This document shows, piece by piece, positions 25,978 to 34,645 of a stretch of 64,000 nucleotides of DNA (position 1 is the first letter of the stretch; the number at the start of each line of letters is the position of its first letter). Position numbers and translations under genes: made by a program. The notes under the pieces were generated by a model. That model was not told the origin of the DNA. It made no database searches and saw nothing but the letters and a program-made list of their open reading frames with translations. Origin of the DNA: a bacterium (GTDB lineage: Bacteria > Zhuqueibacterota > Zhuqueibacteria > Residuimicrobiales > Oceaniaggregativiventaceae); NCBI GenBank assembly GCA_029565675.1, contig JAKQNP010000046.1, forward strand, positions 43,595 through 107,594, written 5' to 3'.

Positions 25978-27336
25978 TCAGAAGGCGAGGCGACGAAACA
26001 GATGCCGGACCCAGCGGGTTGCCGCAATACTGGCAATCACCTCCGAAATGACAATGCCGGCAATCACCCCGGGAAAACCAAACACGCGCGCTCCGAGCAA
26101 CGCCATGGGAACCTGCAGAACAACGAGTCGAACAATGGTCCATGCTGAGCTGTCCAGCGGCCGATTGATAGCGTTCATCGCCTGGTTGGCGCACATGATT
26201 AAACCGCGAAAGCCGATGGCGATTGGAATGATGCGCAGGTAGAGCACCAGCTGTTCGATGACTCGAGGCTCTTTGCTGAAGTGGGTGGCAATGACCGGGG
26301 CCAGGATGCCGAAAAAAACCACACAGATTCCACCCCAGATCGCGGCGACCGAGATACTCAGGCGACGGGCTTTTTCGACGCGATCGCGTGCGCCGGCGCC
26401 CCAATTCTGGCCGACAAAGGGCAAAAGGGATGCGCCAAAGGCGATGATCGGAATGGCAGAGATCTGCTCAAGACGGGTGCCGGCACTCAGGGCCGCCACG
26501 CTGGCGGTGCCGAACCCGCTGACTATCCTGGTGACAAGGCCGGCTGTCAGAGGTGTCAGCAGGTTGGTGGCTCCGGCAGGCAGACCGATATAAAGAATGC
26601 GCTTCCAGGATGCCCAAATCGATTTTAAACGGAAATCAGGCCGGGTCAGCAATCCCTTGCGATTGAGAATGTAAAGCGAGGCAAACAGCGCCAGCATGCG
26701 GCTGAGGACGGTGGCCAAAGCCGCACCACGCATGCGCATGGCCGGGATGGGTCCCCAACCAAAAATAAAGATCGGATCGAGGATGATATTGAGCAAGACG
26801 TCACATCCCATGACCAGACTGGGGGAGAGGGTGTCGCCGGTGGCGCGGATGATATTGTTGCCGACCATCGGAATGATCAAAAAGAGCATTCCCGCAAACC
26901 AGATGGAGAGGTATTCAACCGAGAGCGGCAAAATGTCTGGTGCCGCGCCGAGCAGGCGGATCATCGGCCGCATCGTCAAATAGCCGAGAGAGACAAAAAA
27001 GATCACCCAGCCGATACCGAGCAGCAAGGCGTGCATGGTCAGATGCTGTACCCGATGATGATCGCCTTCACCGATAGCGCGTGAGATCACCGATGCCGCG
27101 CCCATGCCGATACCCATGATCAGGCCATGGATGATCATTTCCAATGGAAAAACATAACCCATGGCCGCAAGTTCGCGCGTACCCAGGCGGGCTACAAAAT
27201 AAGTGTCCACCAGGTTGAATGCGGCGTTGAACAGAAAACCGAGCAGCATCGAAACGCTCATGCTCAAAAGTGTGGTGGTCACGTTGCCGCGCACCAGCCG
27301 GGCTTGCGATGGCAGCGAGCTTGCACGAGTTTTCAT
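25978..27336 (-). CDS. MATE-family multidrug efflux transporter
   Basis: A 452-residue inner-membrane protein with about twelve membrane segments in two homologous halves, the usual MATE length. Typical features are 'FNAAFNLVDTYFVARLGTRE' in the first segment, 'GMGAASVISRAIGEGD', and in the second half 'LSAGTRLEQISAIPIIAFG' and 'GQNWGAGARDRV'. It exports cationic drugs or metabolites in exchange for Na+ or H+ (family knowledge). The start overlaps the stop of the MarR gene by ATGA, so the two form one operon. Downstream there is only the hairpin and repeat region. Confidence 0.94.
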   Translation of the reverse strand: MKTRASSLPSQARLVRGNVTTTLLSMSVSMLLGFLFNAAFNLVDTYFVARLGTRELAAMGYVFPLEMIIHGLIMGIGMGAASVISRAIGEGDHHRVQHLTMHALLLGIGWVIFFVSLGYLTMRPMIRLLGAAPDILPLSVEYLSIWFAGMLFLIIPMVGNNIIRATGDTLSPSLVMGCDVLLNIILDPIFIFGWGPIPAMRMRGAALATVLSRMLALFASLYILNRKGLLTRPDFRLKSIWASWKRILYIGLPAGATNLLTPLTAGLVTRIVSGFGTASVAALSAGTRLEQISAIPIIAFGASLLPFVGQNWGAGARDRVEKARRLSISVAAIWGGICVVFFGILAPVIATHFSKEPRVIEQLVLYLRIIPIAIGFRGLIMCANQAMNAINRPLDSSAWTIVRLVVLQVPMALLGARVFGFPGVIAGIVISEVIASIAATRWVRHLFRRLAF

Positions 27337-27854
27337 GGTTTGCTTTCGCGATTGAGATTTGTCTCAGCAGGCGGGAGATCCCGGGTCAGCTGAGCATCGA
27401 CCTGCAACAGCACTGCAAGCCAGTTGTGCAATGTTTTTTCACCAAGATTCTCAGCCAAATGCTGCAGCTCGATCACCCTCGCTTGATGCAGAGCGTCGAA
27501 ATGTTCATTCAACAAAGGAGTCAGGCGAATCCGCACCGCCCGACGGTCATCGACAGAGATCGAACGCTCGAGAAATCCGCGTTTGACAAGGGTGTCGACC
27601 ATCACCGATGCCGATGGCGGTGTGACACCGATGCGCTCCGCCAGGTCGCGCAACAGCAGCCCCTCGGGTTTGTCCTGCAAATACTGGCGAACCGCGTGGA
27701 TCAGGCGGATCTGTTTGCCCGACAAGGTGTCGAGAATCAGCGGGCCATGCTTGCAAATCACTGCTGCATGCGAACGTTCCCGCAATCGACTCTCAATTTT
27801 GCTGTTGATTTCTCGAATTTGCTCGAGAATTTCGCCAAAGGGTGTGTCGTTCAT
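27333..27854 (-). CDS. MarR-family transcriptional regulator
   Basis: A 173-residue winged-helix regulator. The recognition region is 'LRDLAERIGVTPPSASVMVD' followed by 'TLVKRGFLERSISVDDRRAV', the classic MarR helix-turn-helix and wing with the DxRxxR-type pattern. Length is slightly above average because of a short C-terminal tail. It is translationally coupled to the MATE efflux gene, which it most likely represses in response to a ligand. The operator should lie in the AT-rich 203-bp gap upstream (27855-28057) shared with the divergent FmdB-like gene. I did not find a decisive palindrome there. No good ribosome site precedes its ATG. Confidence 0.93.
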   Translation of the reverse strand: MNDTPFGEILEQIREINSKIESRLRERSHAAVICKHGPLILDTLSGKQIRLIHAVRQYLQDKPEGLLLRDLAERIGVTPPSASVMVDTLVKRGFLERSISVDDRRAVRIRLTPLLNEHFDALHQARVIELQHLAENLGEKTLHNWLAVLLQVDAQLTRDLPPAETNLNRESKP

Positions 27855-28007
27855 TTGATGATTTCAATTTGATTGTTAAAATAATTAGAAAGATCGAATC
27901 TAGTATAATTTTCATCAACTGCAAGAGAAATTTCCATCAACAGGCTGAAAAAACAACGAAAAAAGGGGGCAGTGAAAAAACAAGCGAATCGGCAACGGAT
28001 CTTTTTC

Positions 28008-28036
28008 TTGCATTATTGGGCTGCAGGATATAAATT
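28008..28036 (+). promoter_or_regulatory. Possible promoter of the FmdB-like gene
   Basis: TTGCAT (28008-28013) lies 17 bp before TAAATT (28031-28036). With TATAAA (28029-28034) as the -10 box the spacing would be 15. It is a moderate match only, about 22 bp upstream of the start codon. Confidence 0.3.
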
Positions 28037-28057
28037 GATAAAAACGGAGCAGTTGTT

Positions 28058-28306
28058 ATGCCAACCTATGAGTATCGTTGCCGCAGTTGCGGTCACCATT
28101 TTGAAGTATTTCAGACCATCACGGCTGAGCCCCTAAGCGATTGCCCACAATGTGCCGGGCCGGTGGAACGGCAGATCAGCACTGGCGGCGGTTTTATCAT
28201 AGGCTCTTCGGCCAAATTTTCCGATCGAGCTCCTTGCTGCGGCCGCGATGAGCGCTGCCACGAGGCTCCGTCAAACTGTGGTGGTTGTTGCGACCATGAA
28301 CATTGA
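28058..28306 (+). CDS. FmdB-family zinc-ribbon protein
   Basis: An 82-residue protein starting 'MPTYEYRCRSCGHHFEVFQ', the FmdB/CxxC_CxxC_SSSS ribbon, with paired Cys motifs CRSC and CPQC for one zinc. The C-terminal part is unusually rich in Cys and His ('CCGRDERCHEAP', 'CGGCCDHEH'), offering extra metal ligands. GGAG lies nine bases before the ATG. FmdB proteins are loosely described as regulators, but the biochemical role is not established. It is divergent from the MarR gene. The next gene starts 61 bases downstream and may be co-transcribed. Confidence 0.88.
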   Translation: MPTYEYRCRSCGHHFEVFQTITAEPLSDCPQCAGPVERQISTGGGFIIGSSAKFSDRAPCCGRDERCHEAPSNCGGCCDHEH

Positions 28307-28367
28307 AAGAAGGAAGCGAACGCAGAAAAGTCGACCTCTTTGGCGATCGAAGAGATCAGAGGATCTG

Positions 28368-30179
28368 ATGAATCGTGTAATCGAGTTGATTTCTGTTCTC
28401 GTCCTTCTGCTGCAAACCCATACAGCAACTGCAGCATCGTTGTCCGATGTCGCAAATGCAGTTGACGATTCAGGGAGGTGGAGCCTCTACTGGGTCGAAC
28501 CCGGTGAAAGCGATGCCCGGATCGCCCAAATTCCTGTGACTTTATCTGAGCCTCAAACTCTGCAAACTCAGATCCGCAATCTCGATTTTTTAATTACACT
28601 CTTGCCGGATTCAGCGTTTATCGTCATAAAAGCGGCAGTCAGCAGTGAGCGCATTTCCCGCATCGGTTACTTTTCTCTGCGTTTCTCCCAATCGGGTGCT
28701 GCATTGTTCAACTATGATGGTTTGGTGGACTCGACCGAAATATTTCGCCAGAGTCCTCACAATCCGATGAACTATTTCCCGGATATGGCTGGCCAGGCTG
28801 TTCCCATGGTTGCGATCCAAACCGATTCGGGTTTCGCTGCTGCAGTGTCAAACGCGCCGCTCTTTTTCGACAATTTTTGTACACAAGCTTTTTACCCTGA
28901 CAGGGGGCAGGTTCATCTCAATTCGGGAGATAACGGCCTGCAACCCGGAAAACAAGCCCTGAAGGCGGTTGTCAAACCGCATTATTTTTGTGTAACTCCC
29001 TATGCTCCACACCGTTTCGATGCGCTGACCCTGCAACTCCCCGCCTTGGAATTATCCCGTCTTCGACTGGCCGTCCTGTCGGCGGTTGCCGCTCATTGGG
29101 GTGGGATAAAGGATCGCTATGGTGCCATCGCATTTGCAAGCAATTATCTGCATTTGCGCTCCGATGAACTGGGCTTCAGCCGTGCGGTAGTTGTGCCGGG
29201 AATTCACTACTCCAATTATCAGTATTCGCGCGATGCATTTTGGCAATCCATGATCCTGCCCCCTGAGCTTGCGGCCGAGTGTTATCGCCATGTTGGAATG
29301 CGGCGAGAGCTGCGCGCTGAAATTCCTTTGCTGTTCTTGATCTGGTCCTGGCGCAGCGTGATGAGCGGCGTTGAAATCGATTCAGATCTCTTGCAGCCTT
29401 ATCTCGAATATATTGAATCTCATACTGTGGACGGCGCCTATCGAGCGGCAAACGATTCGATAAATAAAAATATGCAATCCTGGTTCGATCTTTGTGCTTT
29501 TGCCGACGACGATGTGATCACCTACAATCAGGGACTGCTTGCCTGTTCATTGCTGGCCGCTGAGAAACTGGGACTTGCGAGCGGGCTGTCCGCTGATCAG
29601 GCCATTGCGGTTTATCAGGGGCTGTTTTTGCCGGAAGCAGGGTATTTCCCGTTGAGCCGGAAAAAGAACGCCGTAACTGTGGATGCGCTGGTCGGGGACC
29701 TCCTGGCTCAGGTACTGTTTGGCTACCCGCTGCTCTCAACTGCTGCAGTCGAACAGCATTTCAATACTCTCATGCGTGTTTCCCATACCCCCTTTGGATT
29801 CAAATGTGTTTGCGATCCGCAAGGCGGCTATTTGCCAGCTGATTTTTACGATCTGCCGACATTTAAAGCCTGGTTGCCGGATTTCGAATATGGTTATTAC
29901 TGCTATGGCGGTTCCTACTTTCTCTATGACTTGCTGGCATCGATCGACGCCTATCTGCACGGAGTGCCAGGCGCAGAGAAGGAAATCATCCGTCGCACAC
30001 AGATCGATTTTTCTGCAGGCGGCACCTATTATGAACACCTGCACACCGTGACCGGCAAGCCTGGAAAAGCCAATCAGGGCTGGAATGCAGCAATCTATGC
30101 ACTGTGGCGGGAATTGCTCGTTCAGGGCAAAACGGATTCAGACTATTTTCAGCGAATTGACGCGCTGTTGAGGTTTTAG
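28368..30179 (+). CDS. Secreted protein with glycosidase-like helical fold, function unknown
   Basis: A protein of 603 residues. ATG 28368 follows GAGG and starts a signal peptide (to about residue 22, 'HTATAA'). The reading frame extends further upstream, but that part overlaps the FmdB-like gene and lacks a signal. I do not recognise the family. The first ~200 residues are beta-rich and the rest shows paired helices with aromatic and Asp-rich loops ('FADDDVITYNQGLLACSLLA', 'LPDFEYGYYCYGGSYFLYDL', 'YYEHLHTVTGKPGKANQGWN'). These are reminiscent of six-hairpin glycosidases. It is periplasmic or extracellular. It precedes the propeller-sigma54 regulator by 113 bp, so a functional link is possible but unproven. 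Confidence 0.75.
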   Translation: MNRVIELISVLVLLLQTHTATAASLSDVANAVDDSGRWSLYWVEPGESDARIAQIPVTLSEPQTLQTQIRNLDFLITLLPDSAFIVIKAAVSSERISRIGYFSLRFSQSGAALFNYDGLVDSTEIFRQSPHNPMNYFPDMAGQAVPMVAIQTDSGFAAAVSNAPLFFDNFCTQAFYPDRGQVHLNSGDNGLQPGKQALKAVVKPHYFCVTPYAPHRFDALTLQLPALELSRLRLAVLSAVAAHWGGIKDRYGAIAFASNYLHLRSDELGFSRAVVVPGIHYSNYQYSRDAFWQSMILPPELAAECYRHVGMRRELRAEIPLLFLIWSWRSVMSGVEIDSDLLQPYLEYIESHTVDGAYRAANDSINKNMQSWFDLCAFADDDVITYNQGLLACSLLAAEKLGLASGLSADQAIAVYQGLFLPEAGYFPLSRKKNAVTVDALVGDLLAQVLFGYPLLSTAAVEQHFNTLMRVSHTPFGFKCVCDPQGGYLPADFYDLPTFKAWLPDFEYGYYCYGGSYFLYDLLASIDAYLHGVPGAEKEIIRRTQIDFSAGGTYYEHLHTVTGKPGKANQGWNAAIYALWRELLVQGKTDSDYFQRIDALLRF

Positions 30180-30292
30180 GGTATTTTGTTTAGAAACTCT
30201 TTTGCCTTTTCAATTGTCTGGTAACTTTGCAGCCGCATGTTTTACGAGTCGTATTCATTCGTGCCTATCCGATCATTTGACAGGGAGTAACT

Positions 30293-33200
30293 GTGTCGCG
30301 TCATCTGCTCTATGCGATTTTGCTCAACCTGTTGGTGACTCTTGTGTTTCCGGCCTTTGGCCAGAACCGCTCTTTCGAATTGTCACCCTGCCTCAAGTTC
30401 GACCATCTATCCCTGGAACACGGGCTGTCCCAGAGTATCGTCGAAGATATCGTCCAGGATCATCAGGGTTTTCTCTGGTTTGCCACCGAAGATGGCCTGA
30501 ATCGTTTTGATGGATATACGTTTCGCACCTGGCATCACGATCCGGACGATTTGAACAGTCTGAGTTACAGCCACGTTCAATCCCTGCTGGTCGATGCCGA
30601 CAGCACCCTGTGGATTGGTACTTTCGACGCTGGTTTAAATCATTACTGTCCTCTCAAAGGTACGTTTATCCATTACCGGTGCAACCCAAACGATAGCCTG
30701 TCCCTCAGCAACGAAATGATCAACACGCTGTATCAGGATTCGGGCGGGGCGTTGTGGATCGGTACGGATGGCGGACTCAATCGACTCTCACCCGATCGCC
30801 TTCGCATTGAAGCCTTTGGCCACAATCCACAAGACCCATTGAGTCTCAGTGACAACAGCATACAGGCGATTTGCCCGGACGGCAACGGGAATTTGTGGGT
30901 CGGTACCGCAAATGGTGTCAATCGCTTCGACCCGCGGCGTGGAACGGCCAGTCGATTTTATTTTCCCGCCGATGCGCGAGATGCCGCCGGCGCCAATTTT
31001 GTCCAAACTCTTTGCTTCGACCGCCAGGGTGCATTGTGGATCGGCACGCGAAATGGCCTTTTCTGCATGCAAAATCCACTCACTGAATCTCGCAATCTGC
31101 TGACGTTTCGCCGACGTGCAGACGATCCACACAGCCTGGCTCATAATGATATTCAACATATCCTGCAAGACCGATCAGGGACATTGTGGATCGCCAGCAA
31201 TGGCGGCGGCTTGCATCGTTTCGATCCGAACAGTTCGTCATTTGTTCGCTATCAGCACGATCCGCGTGACGATAAAAGTTTGAGTTTTGATTACCTCAAA
31301 TGTTTGTTTCAGGACCGCGGCGGAGTTCTCTGGCTCGGGACCTATGGCGATGGGTTGAACAAACTCAATCGGCATGAAGATCAGTTCGCACACTATCGAC
31401 AAACCGCAGACGATCCGATCAGTGTAGCGCAAAATATCGTCTGGTGTTTTCACGAGGCTAAAGATGGCGTTCTGTGGGTTGGAACTCATGGCGGCGGTTT
31501 GATGGCCATCGACCGCCATGCCGGCACAAAACGCACCTATCGCCATGACGATTCCGATCCATACAGCCTCAATTGCGATGCCGTACGGGCGATCTGCGTG
31601 GATCGTGCAGGCCGCTTTTGGGTGGGAACAGATGGAGGGGGGATCTCCCGTTTCGACCCCCATACCGGTCGTTTCACTCCCTTTACACACGATCCGCGCA
31701 ATGACCGCAGCCTGAGCCACAATGAGATCCGCGATCTGTATGAAGACCATGATGGACGATTCTGGATCGGTACCTATGGCGGCGGGCTCGATCGGTTCGA
31801 TCGGGAACGGGGTGAATTTACCCACTATCGATTCGATCCAAATGATTCCACCAGCCTGAGCAACGATTACGTGCGCGATACCTATCACGACAGCCGCGGC
31901 AATTTGTGGGTGGGTACCCAGGGAGGGGGCCTGGATCGAATGGATCCGATCAACGGCCGGTTCGAGCGGTGTTTGTCGCAATCCGGTGCCTTTTCAGGAC
32001 TTGGACGGGATCATATCTTTTGTATACACGAAGGCAGCGACGGTTTGTTGTGGCTGGGCAGTTGGGGAGGAGGATTGCTGGCTTTTAATCGAGACAGCGG
32101 CACCACCCGATACTATGATAAAGATGAAGGCCTGGCGAGCAATGCGGTTTATGGCATTCTCGAGGATGATCAGGGTTATTTATGGATCAGCTCCAACAAC
32201 GGTTTGTCCCGGTTCGATCCGCGCAGGGCAGTTTTTACCAATTATGGCGTGGATGACGGACTGCAAAGCACGGAATTTAACGGTGGATCCTATTTTAAAA
32301 GTGCAAGCGGTGAACTGTTCTTCGGCGGCATCAATGGTTTTAACGCCTTTTTTCCGGAAAAGATAACGGAAAATACCTTTGTTCCCCCGGTCGTGATTAC
32401 CGCCATTCGGCGCTTTAACGAATCGCTGGTGCCATCTGAATCCCTGGATGTTCTCGAACAATGGACTGTACCCCACCGCCAGGCGTATTTTGCCATTGAA
32501 TTCGCTGCTCTGGACTATACCGCTCCCCACAAAAACAATTATGCTTTTCGGCTTGAAGGCCTGGATCGAGAGTGGATTTATACCGATTCGCAGAATCGTC
32601 TGGCCAGCTATACTTTTTTGCCGTCGGGATCCTACCGATTTCATGTCCGCGGATCGAATAACGATGGCATCTGGAACGAAGCCGGGAGGACACTTTTGAT
32701 TGTGGTGCAGCCGCCTTTTTATCAGACCTGGTGGTTCCGGTTGCTGGTGATCGGTGTTTTGGTTTTCAGTGCCAGTGCATTTTATAACTGGAGAGTAAAA
32801 AAACTGGAGCGCAAACGCCGGCAATTGGAGGCGAGTCTGCAGGAGCGAATTATCAACGCCCAGGCTTTGCAGAATGCTCTGGACGAAGTGGAACGTCTCA
32901 ACAACCGCCTGGAGGCAGAGAACACCTATCTGCAGAACGAAATGAACGTGGTGACCAATTTCGAAAACATCATCACCCACAGCGACAAGATGGCCGCTGT
33001 TTTGCGCCAGGCGGCTCAGGTGGCTGAAACCGATGCGACGGTTCTTATCCTTGGAGAATCGGGTACCGGCAAAGAACTGGTGGCCCAGGCAATTCATCGC
33101 TTGAGTCACCGCAGCGAACGGCTGCTGGTCAAAGTCAATTGTTCGGCCCTGCCACCGCAGCTCATCGAGAGCGAACTGTTCGGCCATGAAAAAGGGGCCT

Positions 33201-33916
33201 TTACAGGTGCCTTACAACAAAAATGCGGGCGCTTTGAACTGGCAAACGGTGGAACACTTTTTCTCGACGAAATCGGAGATCTGCCGTTTGAATTGCAGGC
33301 CAAGCTCCTGCGGGTTTTACAGGAGGGCGAATTCGAGCGTGTGGGTGGAACCCGAACCCTTAAAGTGGATGTCCGCGTCGTTGCTGCCACCAACCGCGAC
33401 CTGGCGCAGGCCATCAAAAAGGATCAGTTTCGCCAGGATCTCTATTTCAGACTCAATGTCTTTCCTCTGCATCTTCCACCCTTGCGTGACCGCAAAGAAG
33501 ATATTCCGCTGTTGGTGCACTTTTTCATCGACAAATATGGTCAAAAACTCGGACGTACGGTCCAGGCCATTCCCCAAAGCGTGATCGATGACCTGACTTT
33601 ATATCACTGGCCGGGAAATGTCCGAGAATTGGAAAACGTCATTGAACGCGCCTTGATTACCAGCCCGACGGGAAAACTGCAGCTGAGCGGTTGGCTGCCG
33701 GGAAACGACAGGCAGGTCAACGATTCCCATGTATCGTCGCTGGAAGAGAATGAGCGGCGACATATCCTGCGCGCTTTGGAGCAAACCTCCTGGCGGGTGA
33801 GTGGCAAAGACGGCGCGGCTTCTCTTCTTCACATCAATCCGAAAACGCTGGAATCGCGCATGCGAAAACTCGGAATAGTCCGTCCCACTGCTGCCAACCA
33901 CCCCTCCCTGCGTTAA
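30293..33916 (+). CDS. Membrane-spanning sensor: beta-propeller and Y_Y_Y domain fused to sigma54 activator
   Basis: A 1207-residue protein from GTG 30293 behind AGGGAG. Signal peptide ~1-24. Thirteen propeller repeats of the 'GxLWxGTxGGGLxRF' kind lie at ~55-680, then a Y_Y_Y domain (~740-805) and one membrane segment ('FRLLVIGVLVFSASAFY', ~813-832). A coiled coil follows (~835-890), then an AAA+ sigma54-interaction domain with Walker A 'GESGTGKE' (~921), an intact GAFTGA loop (~969) and Walker B 'GGTLFLDEIGDL'. A Fis-type helix-turn-helix ends it ('GAASLLHINPKTLESRMRK'). Propeller/Y_Y_Y sensors normally carry a histidine kinase, and sigma54 activators normally sit in the cytoplasm. Here both are one polypeptide without receiver or kinase. 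It should open sigma54 promoters on sensing a periplasmic ligand. A candidate target lies just downstream. Confidence 0.93.
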   Translation: MSRHLLYAILLNLLVTLVFPAFGQNRSFELSPCLKFDHLSLEHGLSQSIVEDIVQDHQGFLWFATEDGLNRFDGYTFRTWHHDPDDLNSLSYSHVQSLLVDADSTLWIGTFDAGLNHYCPLKGTFIHYRCNPNDSLSLSNEMINTLYQDSGGALWIGTDGGLNRLSPDRLRIEAFGHNPQDPLSLSDNSIQAICPDGNGNLWVGTANGVNRFDPRRGTASRFYFPADARDAAGANFVQTLCFDRQGALWIGTRNGLFCMQNPLTESRNLLTFRRRADDPHSLAHNDIQHILQDRSGTLWIASNGGGLHRFDPNSSSFVRYQHDPRDDKSLSFDYLKCLFQDRGGVLWLGTYGDGLNKLNRHEDQFAHYRQTADDPISVAQNIVWCFHEAKDGVLWVGTHGGGLMAIDRHAGTKRTYRHDDSDPYSLNCDAVRAICVDRAGRFWVGTDGGGISRFDPHTGRFTPFTHDPRNDRSLSHNEIRDLYEDHDGRFWIGTYGGGLDRFDRERGEFTHYRFDPNDSTSLSNDYVRDTYHDSRGNLWVGTQGGGLDRMDPINGRFERCLSQSGAFSGLGRDHIFCIHEGSDGLLWLGSWGGGLLAFNRDSGTTRYYDKDEGLASNAVYGILEDDQGYLWISSNNGLSRFDPRRAVFTNYGVDDGLQSTEFNGGSYFKSASGELFFGGINGFNAFFPEKITENTFVPPVVITAIRRFNESLVPSESLDVLEQWTVPHRQAYFAIEFAALDYTAPHKNNYAFRLEGLDREWIYTDSQNRLASYTFLPSGSYRFHVRGSNNDGIWNEAGRTLLIVVQPPFYQTWWFRLLVIGVLVFSASAFYNWRVKKLERKRRQLEASLQERIINAQALQNALDEVERLNNRLEAENTYLQNEMNVVTNFENIITHSDKMAAVLRQAAQVAETDATVLILGESGTGKELVAQAIHRLSHRSERLLVKVNCSALPPQLIESELFGHEKGAFTGALQQKCGRFELANGGTLFLDEIGDLPFELQAKLLRVLQEGEFERVGGTRTLKVDVRVVAATNRDLAQAIKKDQFRQDLYFRLNVFPLHLPPLRDRKEDIPLLVHFFIDKYGQKLGRTVQAIPQSVIDDLTLYHWPGNVRELENVIERALITSPTGKLQLSGWLPGNDRQVNDSHVSSLEENERRHILRALEQTSWRVSGKDGAASLLHINPKTLESRMRKLGIVRPTAANHPSLR

Positions 33917-33934
33917 TTCCTGATATATCAGGAA
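33917..33934. promoter_or_regulatory. Perfect 18-bp palindrome, candidate enhancer site for the sigma54 activator
   Basis: TTCCTGATATATCAGGAA is a perfect palindrome starting directly after the activator's stop codon. It lies ~115-135 bp upstream of the sigma54-type -24 element at 34049, within the usual distance of upstream activating sequences. A further CCTG/CAGG inverted pair (33936-33954) follows. Confidence 0.55.
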
Positions 33935-33947
33935 ATCCTGAAATGAC

Positions 33948-33974
33948 GGCAGGAAAATGAGAGGTTGTCCTGCC
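33948..33974. other. Inverted repeat after the activator gene
   Basis: GGCAGGA (33948-33954) and TCCTGCC (33968-33974) are perfect 7-bp arms separated by 13 bases and followed by ACCTTTTCC. It could be a weak terminator of the activator transcript or part of the enhancer region. Confidence 0.4.
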
Positions 33975-34048
33975 ACCTTTTCCGATTTAAAGAGAATAAC
34001 TGCAATAAAAACAACCTATCTTTTCGAGACAAAACGATCGATGTTTTC

Positions 34049-34065
34049 TTGGCACTGTTTTTGAA
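34049..34065 (+). promoter_or_regulatory. Sigma54-type (-24/-12) promoter
   Basis: TTGGCAC (34049-34055), five bases, then TTGAA (34061-34065) gives the canonical 10 bases between GG and the -12 dinucleotide. The -24 box is perfect, while the -12 box has GA instead of GC. The start codon of the HEAT-like gene lies 44 bp downstream. Confidence 0.6.
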
Positions 34066-34108
34066 CTATCCTGCAGCGGAAAGTCACTCAAAACTTGCGG
34101 AGGGTGTC

Positions 34109-34570
34109 ATGAAAACAACCCTGATCGTTATCGGATTGATCGCGTTGAGCCTGGTTGGCTCTGGCAGTGCGATGGTGCAAAACAAGGTATACAGTCCTGA
34201 AACCTGGAAGCTGTTCTGCACGCAGTTGGCAGCGAATCTCGAACACTCGAATCCGGGAGTGCGTGTCTCGACCATGCAGCACATCGTCCACTATAGCATG
34301 TTCCCCGAGTTCAATTTGTGCGACAAAGGAGTAAAAAAACTGATAGCTATAGTGGGCAACAGCAAAGAGTCGCCCAAGGTCCGCACCCTGGCTCTGTCGG
34401 CTTTATACAACATCGGCAGCGCCCGAGGAATGGAGTTCATCGAAAAACAGATCGCCCTCGAGAAGGATCCTCGTATTCAACACATGTGCAGCGTGGCGCT
34501 GTACAAATATCGTCAGGAACGTGAAAAGCTGGAACTGGGCGAAACTCTGATTGCCGATTTGCAAAAATGA
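34109..34570 (+). CDS. Small exported HEAT-repeat-like protein
   Basis: A protein of 153 residues. ATG 34109, six bases behind GGAGG, opens a signal peptide ('LIVIGLIALSLVGSGSAM'). The mature part is alpha-helical with HEAT/Armadillo-like repeats ('SNPGVRVSTMQHIVHYSM', 'ESPKVRTLALSALYNIGSA', 'KDPRIQHMCSVALYKYR'). No enzyme motif. The gene lies behind a sigma54-type promoter and between a sigma54 activator and a strong terminator, so it is monocistronic. It is the best candidate target of the membrane activator (inference). Function unknown. A periplasmic protein-binding role would fit such repeats. Confidence 0.82.
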   Translation: MKTTLIVIGLIALSLVGSGSAMVQNKVYSPETWKLFCTQLAANLEHSNPGVRVSTMQHIVHYSMFPEFNLCDKGVKKLIAIVGNSKESPKVRTLALSALYNIGSARGMEFIEKQIALEKDPRIQHMCSVALYKYRQEREKLELGETLIADLQK

Positions 34571-34607
34571 GGAATGGAAATGACGGTGCAGGCAACAAGA
34601 AGCCAAA

Positions 34608-34645
34608 AGAGCGACGGGTTAGCGATTAACCCGCCGCTCTTTTTA
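34608..34645. terminator. Bidirectional intrinsic terminator
   Basis: GAGCG-A-CGGGTTA (34609-34621) pairs with TAACCCG-C-CGCTC (34627-34639), followed by TTTTT on the plus strand and, on the minus strand, TCTTTTGG. It separates the convergent HEAT-like and metallophosphoesterase genes and overlaps the latter's stop codon. Confidence 0.85.

Noticed and set aside
30216..30232. A sigma54-like CTGGTAACTTTGCA before the propeller-activator gene
   Set aside because: The GG and GC dinucleotides are three bases too close for a functional -24/-12 promoter.
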